Positions 25,006 through 34,300 of a DNA stretch of 64,000 bases are shown one piece after another. Source of the DNA: Novosphingobium sediminicola (lineage in GTDB: Bacteria > Pseudomonadota > Alphaproteobacteria > Sphingomonadales > Sphingomonadaceae); contig NZ_JACIDX010000001.1 in assembly GCF_014196525.1 (NCBI RefSeq), positions 186,001-250,000 of the forward strand. Direction: 5' to 3'. The translations under genes and the position numbers were made by a program. Every line of letters begins with the position of its first letter. Position 1 is the stretch's first letter. Under the pieces are notes generated by a model. That model worked only from the letters and a program-made list of their open reading frames with translations. It had not been told where the DNA came from and did no database searches.

Positions 25006-26445
25006 ATGACTGTCGAGCCTGTCGATCCTCTCTTTGCCGATGCCCCCAACGCCGAAATCGAGGCGGTGGAGGAAAACACGCGTCATGACAGTCTGGATGA
25101 AGACAACCAGTTAAAGAGCGACTTTGTTCGCCGTGTGCGCAATGCGCTGGATGCGGGCGAGGTCGATGCGGTCTATGCGCTGGTCGAGCCGCTGCACCCG
25201 GCCGACATTGCCGATCTGTTCGAACAGATCGACGCGGATGAACGCCCCGCGCTGGCCGACGCCATCTCCGACCTGATGGGCGGCGAGGTTTTCGCCGAAC
25301 TCAACGATCACGTCCGCGAAGGGCTGGTCGATGAATTGTCGGCCGAGGACATTGCCGACATTGCCGAGGAGATGGAGACCGACGACGCGGTCGCCCTGCT
25401 CGAAGACCTTGAGCCTGAGGAGCAACAGGCGGTTCTGGCCGAGATGGAGCCGGAAGAGCGCGCCGCCATCGAATCCGCGCTGGCCTATCCCGAGGAGACC
25501 GCCGGCCGCCTGATGAGCCGCGATTATATCGCGGTGGGCGAGCATATGAGCGTGGGCGAGCTGATCCACTATCTGCGCGACAACAAGGATCTGGCCACCG
25601 AATTCTGGGAAGTGTTCATTGTGGACGCGCGCCACCATCCGGTCGGCACGTGCCAGCTTTCATGGATTTTGCGCACCGATCGCCATGTCACGCTCTCCAA
25701 TGTGATGAAGCGTGACCAGACGCTGATCCCAGTGGGCATGGATCAGGAAGAAGTGGCGCTGCGCTTCCAGAAATACGCGCTGATCTCGGCCGCCGTGGTT
25801 GATGAAAGCGGGCGGCTTGTGGGCCAGATCACGGTCGATGACGTGGTCCACATCATTCAGGAAGAAGCCAGCGAGGACATCCTGCGCCTGTCGGGCGCGG
25901 GCGATGGCGACATTAACGAGCCGATCCTGATGACGGTGCGCACGCGCCTGTCATGGCTGGTGGTCAATCTGGGCACGGCGATCATCGCCTCGTCGGTGGT
26001 CGGGCTGTTTCAGGGGGCGATTGCGCGATTCGCGCTGCTGGCCGTTCTGATGCCGATTGTGTCGGGCATGGGCGGCAATGCGGGCACCCAGACGCTGGCC
26101 GTGGTGGTGCGCGCGATTGCCACCAATGAATTGACCAGTTCGAACACGGTCCGCATGGTCCTGCGCGAATTGCGCATCGCGATTGCCAATGGCCTGTCGC
26201 TGGGTCTGATGATCGGTTCGGGCACAACGCTGCTGTTTGGCAATCCGCATCTGGGCGCGGTGATCGGTGCGGCGATGGTGATCAACAATCTGGTGGCGGG
26301 CCTTGCGGGCATTCTGGTGCCGGTGACACTCGACCGTTTGCGGATTGATCCAGCCGTCTCTTCGGCCGTATTTGTAACCACGGCCACCGATGTCATGGGC
26401 TTCTTCTCCTTCCTCGGCCTTGCCGTTCTGACCGGACTTGCCTGA
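25006..26445 (+). CDS. mgtE: Magnesium transporter MgtE
   Basis: A 479-residue Mg2+ channel of the inner membrane. It has an acidic N domain (about 35-150, with repeated EEMETDDAVALLEDLEPEE-like turns), a CBS pair (about 155-280) that senses cytosolic Mg2+, and five transmembrane helices (about 300-479). These include PIVSGMGGNAGTQTLAV and the pore Asp in TATDVMGFFSFLG. The 166-nt upstream region shows no recognisable Mg2+ riboswitch. The stop overlaps the DUF1489 start as TGATG. Confidence 0.95.
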   Translation: MTVEPVDPLFADAPNAEIEAVEENTRHDSLDEDNQLKSDFVRRVRNALDAGEVDAVYALVEPLHPADIADLFEQIDADERPALADAISDLMGGEVFAELNDHVREGLVDELSAEDIADIAEEMETDDAVALLEDLEPEEQQAVLAEMEPEERAAIESALAYPEETAGRLMSRDYIAVGEHMSVGELIHYLRDNKDLATEFWEVFIVDARHHPVGTCQLSWILRTDRHVTLSNVMKRDQTLIPVGMDQEEVALRFQKYALISAAVVDESGRLVGQITVDDVVHIIQEEASEDILRLSGAGDGDINEPILMTVRTRLSWLVVNLGTAIIASSVVGLFQGAIARFALLAVLMPIVSGMGGNAGTQTLAVVVRAIATNELTSSNTVRMVLRELRIAIANGLSLGLMIGSGTTLLFGNPHLGAVIGAAMVINNLVAGLAGILVPVTLDRLRIDPAVSSAVFVTTATDVMGFFSFLGLAVLTGLA

Positions 26446-26852
26446 TGCCTCTTAATATGACGAAAGTCGCCTATGGCGCGCAATCCATGGCCGAAATCCA
26501 CGAATGGTTCTCGCCAGAAGGACGGCGCGGCGGGGCGCAGGTCGCCCGCCTGACCACGCGCAACCGGCCCAAGCGGGCCGAGGAAATGATCGGCGGCTCG
26601 CTGTTCTGGATCTTCAAACATCAACTGGTGGCGCGCAGCGAAATTCTGGCTTTCGAGGAAGATGAAGGCGGGCGCACCGCGATCCTGATTTCCACCAAGC
26701 TGATCGAGGTTGTGCCCACCCCGCGCCGCGCGCATCAGGGCTGGCGCTATCTGGAGGCCAAGGACGCTCCGGCCGATCTGGCCAGCGGCGATAATGGCGA
26801 TGTCCTGCCCGCCAGCGTGGCGGCGGAACTGGCGAAATTAGGGCTGGTTTAA
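26445..26852 (+). CDS. DUF1489 family protein
   Basis: A 135-residue protein of the alphaproteobacterial DUF1489 family, recognised from the N-terminal KVAYGAQSM and the GGSLFWIFKHQLVARSEIL and RAHQGWRYLEA segments. The function is unknown. It is translationally coupled to mgtE by a TGATG overlap, so the two are expressed together. Confidence 0.88.
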   Translation: MPLNMTKVAYGAQSMAEIHEWFSPEGRRGGAQVARLTTRNRPKRAEEMIGGSLFWIFKHQLVARSEILAFEEDEGGRTAILISTKLIEVVPTPRRAHQGWRYLEAKDAPADLASGDNGDVLPASVAAELAKLGLV

Positions 26853-26855
26853 ATC

Positions 26856-27215
26856 CTAGCGATGCTCGTGGATCGGGCGGATCTCGATCACGCTGGAAAC
26901 CGGCATCGGATTGGGGCAACGGCGCCCCCAATCCACCGCCTCATCCATATCTTTCACTTCCCATAGCCAGAAACCGGCGACCAGTTCCTCGCTGGGCATG
27001 AAGGGGCCATCGAGGATCTCGCGGCTTGCACCGTCAAACACGATCCGCTTGCCCTGATCCGATGCGGCCAGCCCCTCGGCCATGATCAGCACGCCCGCCT
27101 CGCGCAGCGCATCGTTGAAGCGCCCCATGGCCGCCATCATTTCCTGCGTCCAGGCCGGGTCGAACTGTCCCGCTTCGCTTTCCTGCGTCGCCTTGACCAG
27201 CACCAGAACGCGCAT
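26856..27215 (-). CDS. YciI/DGPF-domain protein
   Basis: A 119-residue ferredoxin-like-fold protein of the YCII-related family. It has the MRVLVLVKA start, an internal LDGPFMPSEELVAGFWLWEV matching the DGPF motif, and GAMP-like C-terminal IEIRPIHE. In other bacteria such genes often accompany ECF sigma factors, but none is here. It begins 3 nt after the NudC stop, so it is probably the last gene of the mutY-nudC-yciI run on the minus strand. Confidence 0.85.
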   Translation of the reverse strand: MRVLVLVKATQESEAGQFDPAWTQEMMAAMGRFNDALREAGVLIMAEGLAASDQGKRIVFDGASREILDGPFMPSEELVAGFWLWEVKDMDEAVDWGRRCPNPMPVSSVIEIRPIHEHR

Positions 27216-27218
27216 GAC

Positions 27219-28097
27219 CTAATCCTCCAGCCAATCCGCCAGCAAGTGCCACGCCACCGCCGTGCGTGATGGCGCGCTGAAAGCCACCCCATCCTCGCCC
27301 CGGTCGCGCGCGGTCATGGCCTCGACCACCTCCTCGCGGGTAAACCAGCGGGCGTCTTCCAATTCACTATGGTCGACGGTCAGCGCCGGATCATCGGCAA
27401 AGGCATGGGCCGCAATCATCAGGCTGGAGGGGAACGGCCATGGCTGGCTGGCGACATAGCGCACATCGCGCACCTTGACGCCTGCCTCTTCGTAAATCTC
27501 GCGGGCGACGGCTTCCTCGATACTCTCTCCCGGCTCGATAAACCCGGCCAGCGCGGAATAGCGATGCGGCGGAAAACGCGGTTGGCGGCCCAGCAGAAGC
27601 CGCCCCTCATGCTCGACCGACATGATCACCACCGGATCGGTGCGGGGGAAATGCTGCGCCCCGCAGGCTTCGCAATCGCGCTGCCACCCGCCCTTGGCCA
27701 ACACCGTGCCCGCGCCGCAACGCGCGCAGAACCGATGCCGCGCATGCCAGCCCACCAGCGCCCGCGCCGCGCCATAGATCGCGATCTCACCGTCATCCAT
27801 GCCGTTGAGCGCCTGCCACAGGTTGAAACTGGGAGGCGCCGTGCTGGCCTGATCGGGGGATGGCACCGGGGCGAAATGACCGATCCCGGCCTCGTCCAAC
27901 CCAAGGAACACCGCTTCGCCCTCGGGCGCAGCAACCTCGCTCCACACCAGCGCACCGCTGGCAAGGCTGGGCTCGAGCCCTTCCATCTGCAACAGCCGCC
28001 CGCCCCGCACCCACAACGCCGCCAGACGCGCAGGATCAGAACGCACCGCATCGGCGCGGTCCAGAGGATTGCCGGTAAAGGTAATGGGGGGACGCAT
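27219..28097 (-). CDS. nudC: NADH pyrophosphatase (NudC)
   Basis: A Nudix hydrolase that splits NADH, and in E. coli removes NAD caps from RNA 5' ends. The 292-residue protein has the zinc ribbon CARCGAG and CEACGAQ, the Nudix box GFIEPGESIEEAVAREIYEE followed by AG, and the NudC-specific SQPWPFPSSLM downstream. Length is somewhat above E. coli NudC because of a longer N-terminal domain. It sits 2 nt after mutY. Confidence 0.93.
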   Translation of the reverse strand: MRPPITFTGNPLDRADAVRSDPARLAALWVRGGRLLQMEGLEPSLASGALVWSEVAAPEGEAVFLGLDEAGIGHFAPVPSPDQASTAPPSFNLWQALNGMDDGEIAIYGAARALVGWHARHRFCARCGAGTVLAKGGWQRDCEACGAQHFPRTDPVVIMSVEHEGRLLLGRQPRFPPHRYSALAGFIEPGESIEEAVAREIYEEAGVKVRDVRYVASQPWPFPSSLMIAAHAFADDPALTVDHSELEDARWFTREEVVEAMTARDRGEDGVAFSAPSRTAVAWHLLADWLED

Positions 28098-28099
28098 AT

Positions 28100-29185
28100 C
28101 TATCCTTTTCTGGCCATCGCGACCGCTGCGGCGCGGGCATAGAGCGTGGGCAATCCTGCCTCGTCAAGCCGGGCCAGCGGCCACCATTCGCCCTCTTCCA
28201 ATTCGTTGACACGCTCCGGCCTATCATCGCCCTGTGACACCATCACGGCCAGATCGAGCGCGACATGGGTAAAGACATGGGCCACCCTGCCCGCCTCCTG
28301 CCAGCCGCCATCGAGCGGCGCATTACCCGACCCGTCGCGCCTTGCATTCCAGCCATCATCGGGCAGCGCGCGCATCCCCCCCAGCATCCCGTTGGCCGGG
28401 CGGCGGATCAGCCAGACTGCATCGTCGCGCTCGATCCACCAAGCATGGCCAACGCGCTGGGCCTTGGCCTTCTTGGGCGGCTTGACCGGCAATTGCTCGG
28501 CCCGCGCCTGTCCCCGACAATCGCTGCGCAAGGGGCAGATCAGGCATTGCGGCGCGCGGACGCTGCAGATCCCCGCGCCCAGATCCATCATCGCCTGCGC
28601 AAAATCGCCGCTGCGCGCGTCGGGCGTGATGGCGTCGGCGGCCTCACGGATGGCGGCGCGCGCGGCGGGCAAAGGCTCGTCAATGTCAAACAGGCGGGCC
28701 ACCACGCGCTCGACATTGGCATCGACCACCACGGCCCGCTGGCCAAAGGCAATCGCCGCCACCGCCGCCGCCGTATAGGCTCCCAACCCCGGTAGCGCGC
28801 GCAGGCCCGCCTCATCCTCGGGAAAGCCGCCGCGATCGGCAACGACCCTGGCGCATTCCACCAATCGCCGCGCCCGCGAATAATAGCCAAGGCCCGCCCA
28901 TGCCGCCATCACCTCTTCCTCGGGCGCGGCGGCCAGCGCGGCGACATCGGTCCAGCGCGTGGTGAAACGTTCGAAATAGGGGATGACGGCCGCCACCGTG
29001 GTCTGTTGCAGCATCACCTCGGACAGCCACACACGATAGGGATCGGCCCGGTTGGCGCCGGGCGGCGCGCGCCAAGGCAAGGCCCGCGCATGCGCATCAT
29101 ACCAGCCCAGCAGCGCGGGCGCGATTGATCCTGCGCGCGGGTCATCGACTTTACCGCATTTCGCGCTCTGGCCTCTGGCATCCAT
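28100..29185 (-). CDS. mutY: Adenine DNA glycosylase
   Basis: Removes adenine mispaired with 8-oxoguanine. The 361-residue protein has the catalytic Glu in SEVMLQQT, the helix-hairpin-helix LPGLGAYTAAAV followed by the catalytic Asp in VVVDANVERVVAR, and a [4Fe-4S] loop with spacing C-x6-C-x2-C-x5-C in CSVRAPQCLICPLRSDC. The C-terminal NUDIX-like domain recognises 8-oxoguanine. ATG at 29185 is the only ATG close to the domain start. It is divergent from the DciA-like gene with about 28 nt between starts, so promoters must overlap coding sequence. Confidence 0.94.
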   Translation of the reverse strand: MDARGQSAKCGKVDDPRAGSIAPALLGWYDAHARALPWRAPPGANRADPYRVWLSEVMLQQTTVAAVIPYFERFTTRWTDVAALAAAPEEEVMAAWAGLGYYSRARRLVECARVVADRGGFPEDEAGLRALPGLGAYTAAAVAAIAFGQRAVVVDANVERVVARLFDIDEPLPAARAAIREAADAITPDARSGDFAQAMMDLGAGICSVRAPQCLICPLRSDCRGQARAEQLPVKPPKKAKAQRVGHAWWIERDDAVWLIRRPANGMLGGMRALPDDGWNARRDGSGNAPLDGGWQEAGRVAHVFTHVALDLAVMVSQGDDRPERVNELEEGEWWPLARLDEAGLPTLYARAAAVAMARKG

Positions 29186-29213
29186 GGGGCGGCTATGGCA
29201 TGGCTGGACAGGT

Positions 29214-29795
29214 ATGGAAAGGGATAGGCCAAATACACCAAGGGGCAGCAAAAGCCCTGTCGCGTCGCGCAGTGATAAAGCGGGCGGTGCGAAATCGCGC
29301 GTGGGCCAGCCTTATGAACGCCCGCGCGGCGGCCAGGCGCGCCCGATTGCCGAACTGATGCCCGATATTGGCCGCACCGCCTTTCGCCGCTTCGGCTTTG
29401 TGCAATCCAGCGTGGTGACGCGCTGGCCCGAAATCGTCGGGCCGATCCACGCCAATGTCTGCATGCCCGAGGCGATCCGTTTCCCGCCCGGCGAAAAGAG
29501 CGACGGCATATTGCAACTGGTGGTTCTGCCCGCCCATGCGCCGATCATCACCCATGTGATCCCCGAAATCATTGAGCGGGTGAACCGCTTCTTTGGCTAT
29601 CAGGCGGTGTCCAAGGTCAAGATGCGGCAGGGGGAAGTGATGGCCCGCCCCAAAAGCCCGGCCCGCGCCGCGCCGCCCAGCCTGAAACCGATCCCGATCG
29701 AGCTTGGCGATTCGCTGCGCGATATTGGCGATCCCGAATTGAAGGCGGTTCTTGAATCGCTGGCCCGCAGCATCGCCCATCAGGACGAAGCGTGA
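29214..29795 (+). CDS. DUF721/DciA-like protein
   Basis: A 193-residue protein with a basic, disordered N terminus and a DUF721 domain (about 50-130; IGRTAFRRFGFVQSSVVTRW then PEIVG and the RVNRFFGYQAV segment). DUF721 includes DciA, the loader of replicative helicase in many bacteria without DnaC; the Sphingomonadales form has an extra tail after the domain. The start is uncertain: ATG 29214 has a weak GGACAGG upstream, and ATG 29184 is in frame. It leads into the thiol-oxidoreductase gene. Confidence 0.78.
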   Translation: MERDRPNTPRGSKSPVASRSDKAGGAKSRVGQPYERPRGGQARPIAELMPDIGRTAFRRFGFVQSSVVTRWPEIVGPIHANVCMPEAIRFPPGEKSDGILQLVVLPAHAPIITHVIPEIIERVNRFFGYQAVSKVKMRQGEVMARPKSPARAAPPSLKPIPIELGDSLRDIGDPELKAVLESLARSIAHQDEA

Positions 29796-29824
29796 CGAAT
29801 TCTGTTTTCAGCAAAGGACTCTGG

Positions 29825-30532
29825 ATGCTTCTTCCCTTCCGCATGATGGCCGCTGTTGCTCTGACGCTTGGGCTGAGCGCCGCGCCGGTGCAGGCTGCAA
29901 CCGCAAAACCGGCCGCAACCGGCGGTGCATGGGGCGCCAAGGTGGCCATCAGCCCGGTTGGCGGGCATATTCAGGGCAATACCGCCGCCCCGCACAAGCT
30001 GATCGAATATATGAGCTACACCTGCTCGCATTGCGCCCATTTCGAGGCCGAGACGGCGCTGCCGCTGCGCATGGGGCCGGTGGGCGGCGGGCAATTGTCG
30101 TTCGAGGTGCGCCATCTGGTGCGCGATCCGCTCGACATCACCATCGCCATGCTGACCAATTGCGTGCCGCCGGTGAAATTCTTCCCGCTGCACCACAAGT
30201 TTCTGATCGAACAGGACAAGTGGATCGCCACCGCGCAAAAGCTAACCGAGGCGCAGACCAAGCGCTGGAACGAAGGCCAGATGCCCGAGCGGATGCGCGC
30301 GATCGCCTCGGACCTGAAATTCTATGACATCGCCGCCAGCGCAGGTCTGAGCCATGCGCAGGCCGACGCCTGTTTCGCCAACGAGGCCACCTTGCGCCGC
30401 GTGATCGCCCAGACCAAGGAAGCACAGGAACTGGGCGCGACCGGCACGCCCACCTTCACGCTGGACGGCAAGATGCTCGAAGAACATGACTGGGCCGGAT
30501 TGCAGCCCAAGCTGGCCGCCGTTCTCAAGTAA
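29825..30532 (+). CDS. DsbA-family thiol:disulfide oxidoreductase 1
   Basis: A 235-residue periplasmic protein with a signal peptide (about 1-23, ending VQAA) and a DsbA-like thioredoxin fold. The redox motif is CSHC in YMSYTCSHCAHFE, and the cis-Pro loop is GTPTF. ATG at 29825 follows AAAGGA at 29813-29818; an upstream GTG at 29792 that overlaps the preceding stop is an alternative. It is followed by a second homologue, so the two may act as a disulfide pair or on different substrates. Confidence 0.88.
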   Translation: MLLPFRMMAAVALTLGLSAAPVQAATAKPAATGGAWGAKVAISPVGGHIQGNTAAPHKLIEYMSYTCSHCAHFEAETALPLRMGPVGGGQLSFEVRHLVRDPLDITIAMLTNCVPPVKFFPLHHKFLIEQDKWIATAQKLTEAQTKRWNEGQMPERMRAIASDLKFYDIAASAGLSHAQADACFANEATLRRVIAQTKEAQELGATGTPTFTLDGKMLEEHDWAGLQPKLAAVLK

Positions 30533-30537
30533 ATCCG

Positions 30538-30571
30538 TTTCATTCTTTGCCCCCCATTTCATTCTTTGCCC
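30538..30571 (+). repeat. Tandem 15-bp direct repeat between the two dsbA-like genes
   Basis: TTTCATTCTTTGCCC occurs exactly at 30538-30552 and again at 30557-30571, one period of 19 bp. It fills the 55-nt gap between the two genes, just upstream of the second gene's ribosome-binding site. Confidence 0.85.
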
Positions 30572-30587
30572 AAGGATAGGTCGCAAG

Positions 30588-31343
30588 ATGATGTTTGCCC
30601 CGCTTTCCACCCGTACCCTGACCATGCTGGCCATGGCGCCGCTCGCGCTGGGGCTTGCCGCCTGCAACAAGTCGGACAATGGCGCCGCCACCGCGCCCGC
30701 CGGCAGCGTGGCCGCCGTGGCGCCGCCTGCGGGCAAGGCATGGGCCGAAACCTTTGCCAAGACCGAGGATGGCGACGGCATCATCGTGGGCAATCCCAAG
30801 GCCGCGGTGAAGATGGTGGAATATGGCTCGCTCTCCTGCCCCCACTGCGCGAAACTGGCGCAGGACGGGATGAGCGCGCTGACCGGCAATTACATCGCCA
30901 GCGGCAAGGTGAGCCTCGAATTCCGCAGCTTCGCCATCCACCCGCAGGATATTCCGCTGACGGTTCTGGCGCGCTGCGGCGGGGATGACGCCTATTTCGG
31001 CCTGATCGAACAGGTTTACACCAATTTCGACGCGATGAATTCGCAGACCAAGGAGCAGTATGATCAGGCCTCGGCCGCGATGAAACTGCCCGCCGCACAG
31101 CGTTATCCGGCCATTGCCGACGCGCTGGGCTATACCGCCTTCTTCTCGGCGCGCGGCCTGCCCGAAGCGCAGCAGCGCCAGTGCCTTGCCGATTTGCCCC
31201 GCGCCGAAGCCGTGGCCAAGGCATCCGAGGCGATCAGCGCCAAGGGCATCAATTCGACCCCGACCGTCTTCATCAACGGCAACAAGGTCGAAGGCGCAGA
31301 GTGGAAGAATGTCGAAGCCGCGCTGAAGGCTGCGGGCGCCTGA
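30588..31343 (+). CDS. DsbA-family thiol:disulfide oxidoreductase 2 (lipoprotein)
   Basis: A 251-residue homologue with a lipoprotein signal (lipobox LAAC about residue 26), so it is probably membrane-anchored facing the periplasm. The redox motif is CPHC in GSLSCPHCAKL, and the cis-Pro loop is STPTVF. It is paralogous to the preceding gene with the same architecture but a different CxxC dipeptide (PH versus SH), which usually shifts redox potential. The start is ATG 30588 (or the adjacent ATG 30591) after AAGGATAGG. smc follows after 9 nt. Confidence 0.88.
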   Translation: MMFAPLSTRTLTMLAMAPLALGLAACNKSDNGAATAPAGSVAAVAPPAGKAWAETFAKTEDGDGIIVGNPKAAVKMVEYGSLSCPHCAKLAQDGMSALTGNYIASGKVSLEFRSFAIHPQDIPLTVLARCGGDDAYFGLIEQVYTNFDAMNSQTKEQYDQASAAMKLPAAQRYPAIADALGYTAFFSARGLPEAQQRQCLADLPRAEAVAKASEAISAKGINSTPTVFINGNKVEGAEWKNVEAALKAAGA

Positions 31344-31352
31344 TAGGCTTTC

Positions 31353-34300
31353 ATGCGGTTTCGGCGGCTCAAACTTTCAGGCTTCAAGAGCTTTGTTGAG
31401 CCCGCCGAACTGCGCATAGAGCCGGGGCTGACCGGTGTGGTCGGCCCCAACGGCTGCGGCAAATCCAATCTGCTCGAGGCCATCCGCTGGGTGATGGGCG
31501 AGAGCAGCCCCAAGAGCTTGCGCGGCGGGGGGATGGAGGATGTGATCTTTGCGGGCACAGCCACCCGCCCGCCGCGCGATTTTGCCGAAGTGATCCTGTC
31601 CGCCCATGACAGCGCGGGCGAGGAACTGGAGGTTGTGCGCCGGATCGAGCGCGGCGCGGGTTCGGCCTATCGCATCAATGGCCGCGATGCGCGGCAAAAG
31701 GATGTGGCGCTGGTCTTTGCCGATGCGGCCACCGGCGCGCATTCGCCTGCTCTGGTCAGTCAGGGCCGGATCGCCGCCGTCATCAACGCCCGCCCCGCCG
31801 AACGCCGCGCCATGCTGGAGGAAGCGGCGGGCATCGCGGGATTGCATGTGCGCCGCCGTGATGCCGAGCAGAAGTTGCGCGCGACCGAGGCCAATCTGGC
31901 GCGGTTGGAAGACCTGATGTCGGGGCTGGAGGCAAGGATCGCCGGGCTGCGGCGTCAGGCGCGGACGGCCGAGCGTTATCGCCACCTGTCCGAACAGATC
32001 CGCGTGGCCGAGGCGCGCGTGCTGTTTGCCCGCTGGCGCGAGGCGGCGCAGGCGGCCGATCACGCCAGGGCCGAAGCGAAACAGGCCGAGGAATGCGCCA
32101 CCGCCGCGCAGGCCCGCGCCGATGCCGCGCAAACCGCGCAGGCCAAAGCCGCCCAGGCCGCCATCGCCACGCGTGAGGCGCTGAGCATCGCGCGCGAGGC
32201 GGCCAGCGCCAATACCCACCGCCTTGCCACTTTGAACAGCCAGTGGGAGGCGGCGCAGGCGAAATTAACCGACCTCGACCGTCAGCAGGCAAGGCTGGAA
32301 GCCGACCGCAGCGAGGCGGATCGGCTGACGCACGATGCCGCGCAGGCCTTGCAACGGCTGCAACTCGAACTGGACGAAGCGCGCGCGCGACTGGCGCAGG
32401 CCGAGGCCGAGCGGCCCGCGATGGCGCAGGCCCTGCAGGAGGCCGACAGCAACGCCCGCGCCGCCGAAATCGCCTATGCGCAGGCCAATGCCGAGCAGGC
32501 CCGCGTCGAGGCCGAATGGCGTGTGGCCGAAGCCGAGATCGCACAGGCCCGAACCCGATGCGCCCGCGCCGAGGCCGATCTGGCGCGCAATGGCGAGGCA
32601 TTGGCCGCGCTGGACCGGGCGGGCGATCCATTGGCCGATCTGGCCGCGGCCACCGCGCGGCGGGATGAGGCGGGGGCAAGGCTGACACAGGCACGGGAGA
32701 AATTGAATGCCTCGCAGGAGCGGCGCGCCGCCTTGTTGAGCCAGCGCGATGCCGCCGCCAGCGCGCTATCGGCGGCCCGCGCCGATCTGGCCGGGATCGA
32801 ACGCGAGTTTCAGGCCTTGCAGCGCGACCGCGAAACCCGCGCCAAGGCGCAGAAGAACGCCGCCGGACGCCGCCTCGCGCTCGACCATGTGCGGGCCGCG
32901 CCGGGCTATGAGCGCGCGCTGGCCGCCGTGCTGGGGCGCGATGCCAAGGCGCCTTTGGGCGAGGCCGGGGCCGAGGGGCGGTTCTGGACCGGGGCCGCGC
33001 CGCCTGTGCCGGTGGCGCAAAGTCTGGCCGCGCATGTGCCGGATTGCCCGGAGGAACTGGCGGCGCGGCTGGCGCTGGTCTGGGTGGACGAGGATGACGA
33101 TGGGCGTGCCCTTGCGCCCGGCGAATGGCTGGTGACGCGGGCGGGCCATGTCCGGCGCTGGGATGGCTTTGTCGCGCGGGGCGAAGGCGCGGCGGAGGCG
33201 GCACGGATGGAGGCGGACAACCGCTTCCTCGCGCTGGAGGCGCAGATCCCGCCATTGCGCGAGGCGCTGGCGCGGGCCGAGGCCGAGGCGGGCGCGGTGG
33301 CCGGGGCGTTGGCACAGGCGCAGAACGAGGCCGCCGGGTTTGAGCGCGATGTGGCCGCCGCCGTCGATGCCGAGCGCGCCGCCCTGCGCGCGATGGATGC
33401 AGCCGAGGCCGCGCGCGACCGCGCCGCCGCCCGTCGTGCCGAATTGCAGACCGCCGCGCTTGACCTGACCCAGCAGCGCGATGCGGCAAGGGGCGAGCAG
33501 GAGGCCGCGCTGGAACGCCGCTCTGCCCTGCCCGCGCCGGATACGGGACGGGCGATGCTGGAGGCGGCGCGCCTGCGGCATGAGGCAGCGCGCAGCAACC
33601 ACCAATCCGCCACAGCCCTGCTGGCCACGCAGGATCAAAATATGGCCGTGGCCCGCGAGAGGGTTCATGCGCAATCGGGCGAGATCCGCAACTGGCAGAA
33701 CCGGGCCAGCGATGCGGCCAAGAGGCTGGCGCAGATGGCGGGGCGGATCGAAGAAATCGCGCAGGAACGCGCCGTCCATGCCGCCAGACCGGCGGCGATC
33801 CGTGTCGAGATGGATGGGCTGGAACAAGAGCAGCAGGCGCTGAGCCAAGCCCAGATACAGGCCGAAAGCGCGATGACACAGGCCGGGCGGGAAGCCACCG
33901 AGGCCGAGCGCGAATTGGCGGGCGCGCAGGAGGCACTTCTGGCCGCGCGTGAGGCGCGCGCGGGGGCGTTGGCGCGGTCAGAGAATGAAAACGAACGCCG
34001 CGCCGAATTCAACCGCGCCTCGGGCGAGCGTTTCCAATGCCCGCCCCCGCTGCTGCCCCCGCGCTTTGGCTTTGCCGAGGCCGAGGTGGGCGCGGCCGGC
34101 GAGGAAAGCCGCGCCATGGACCGATGGGCGGCAGATCGCGAAAGGCTGGGTCCGGTCAATCTGGTCGCGGCGCAGGAACTGGCCGCAGCCGAGGAGCGGG
34201 CGGGCGAATCGATCCGCGAGAGGGCTGAACTGGCCGAGGCGGTCAACCGGCTGCGCGGCTCGATCGGCAATCTGAACCGCGAGGGACGTGAGAGGCTGCG

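Noticed and set aside
31783..33936. A 717-codon minus-strand open frame within smc
   Set aside because: Pro/Arg-rich shadow of the Ala/Arg/Glu coiled coil of SMC; smc has all its ATPase motifs.
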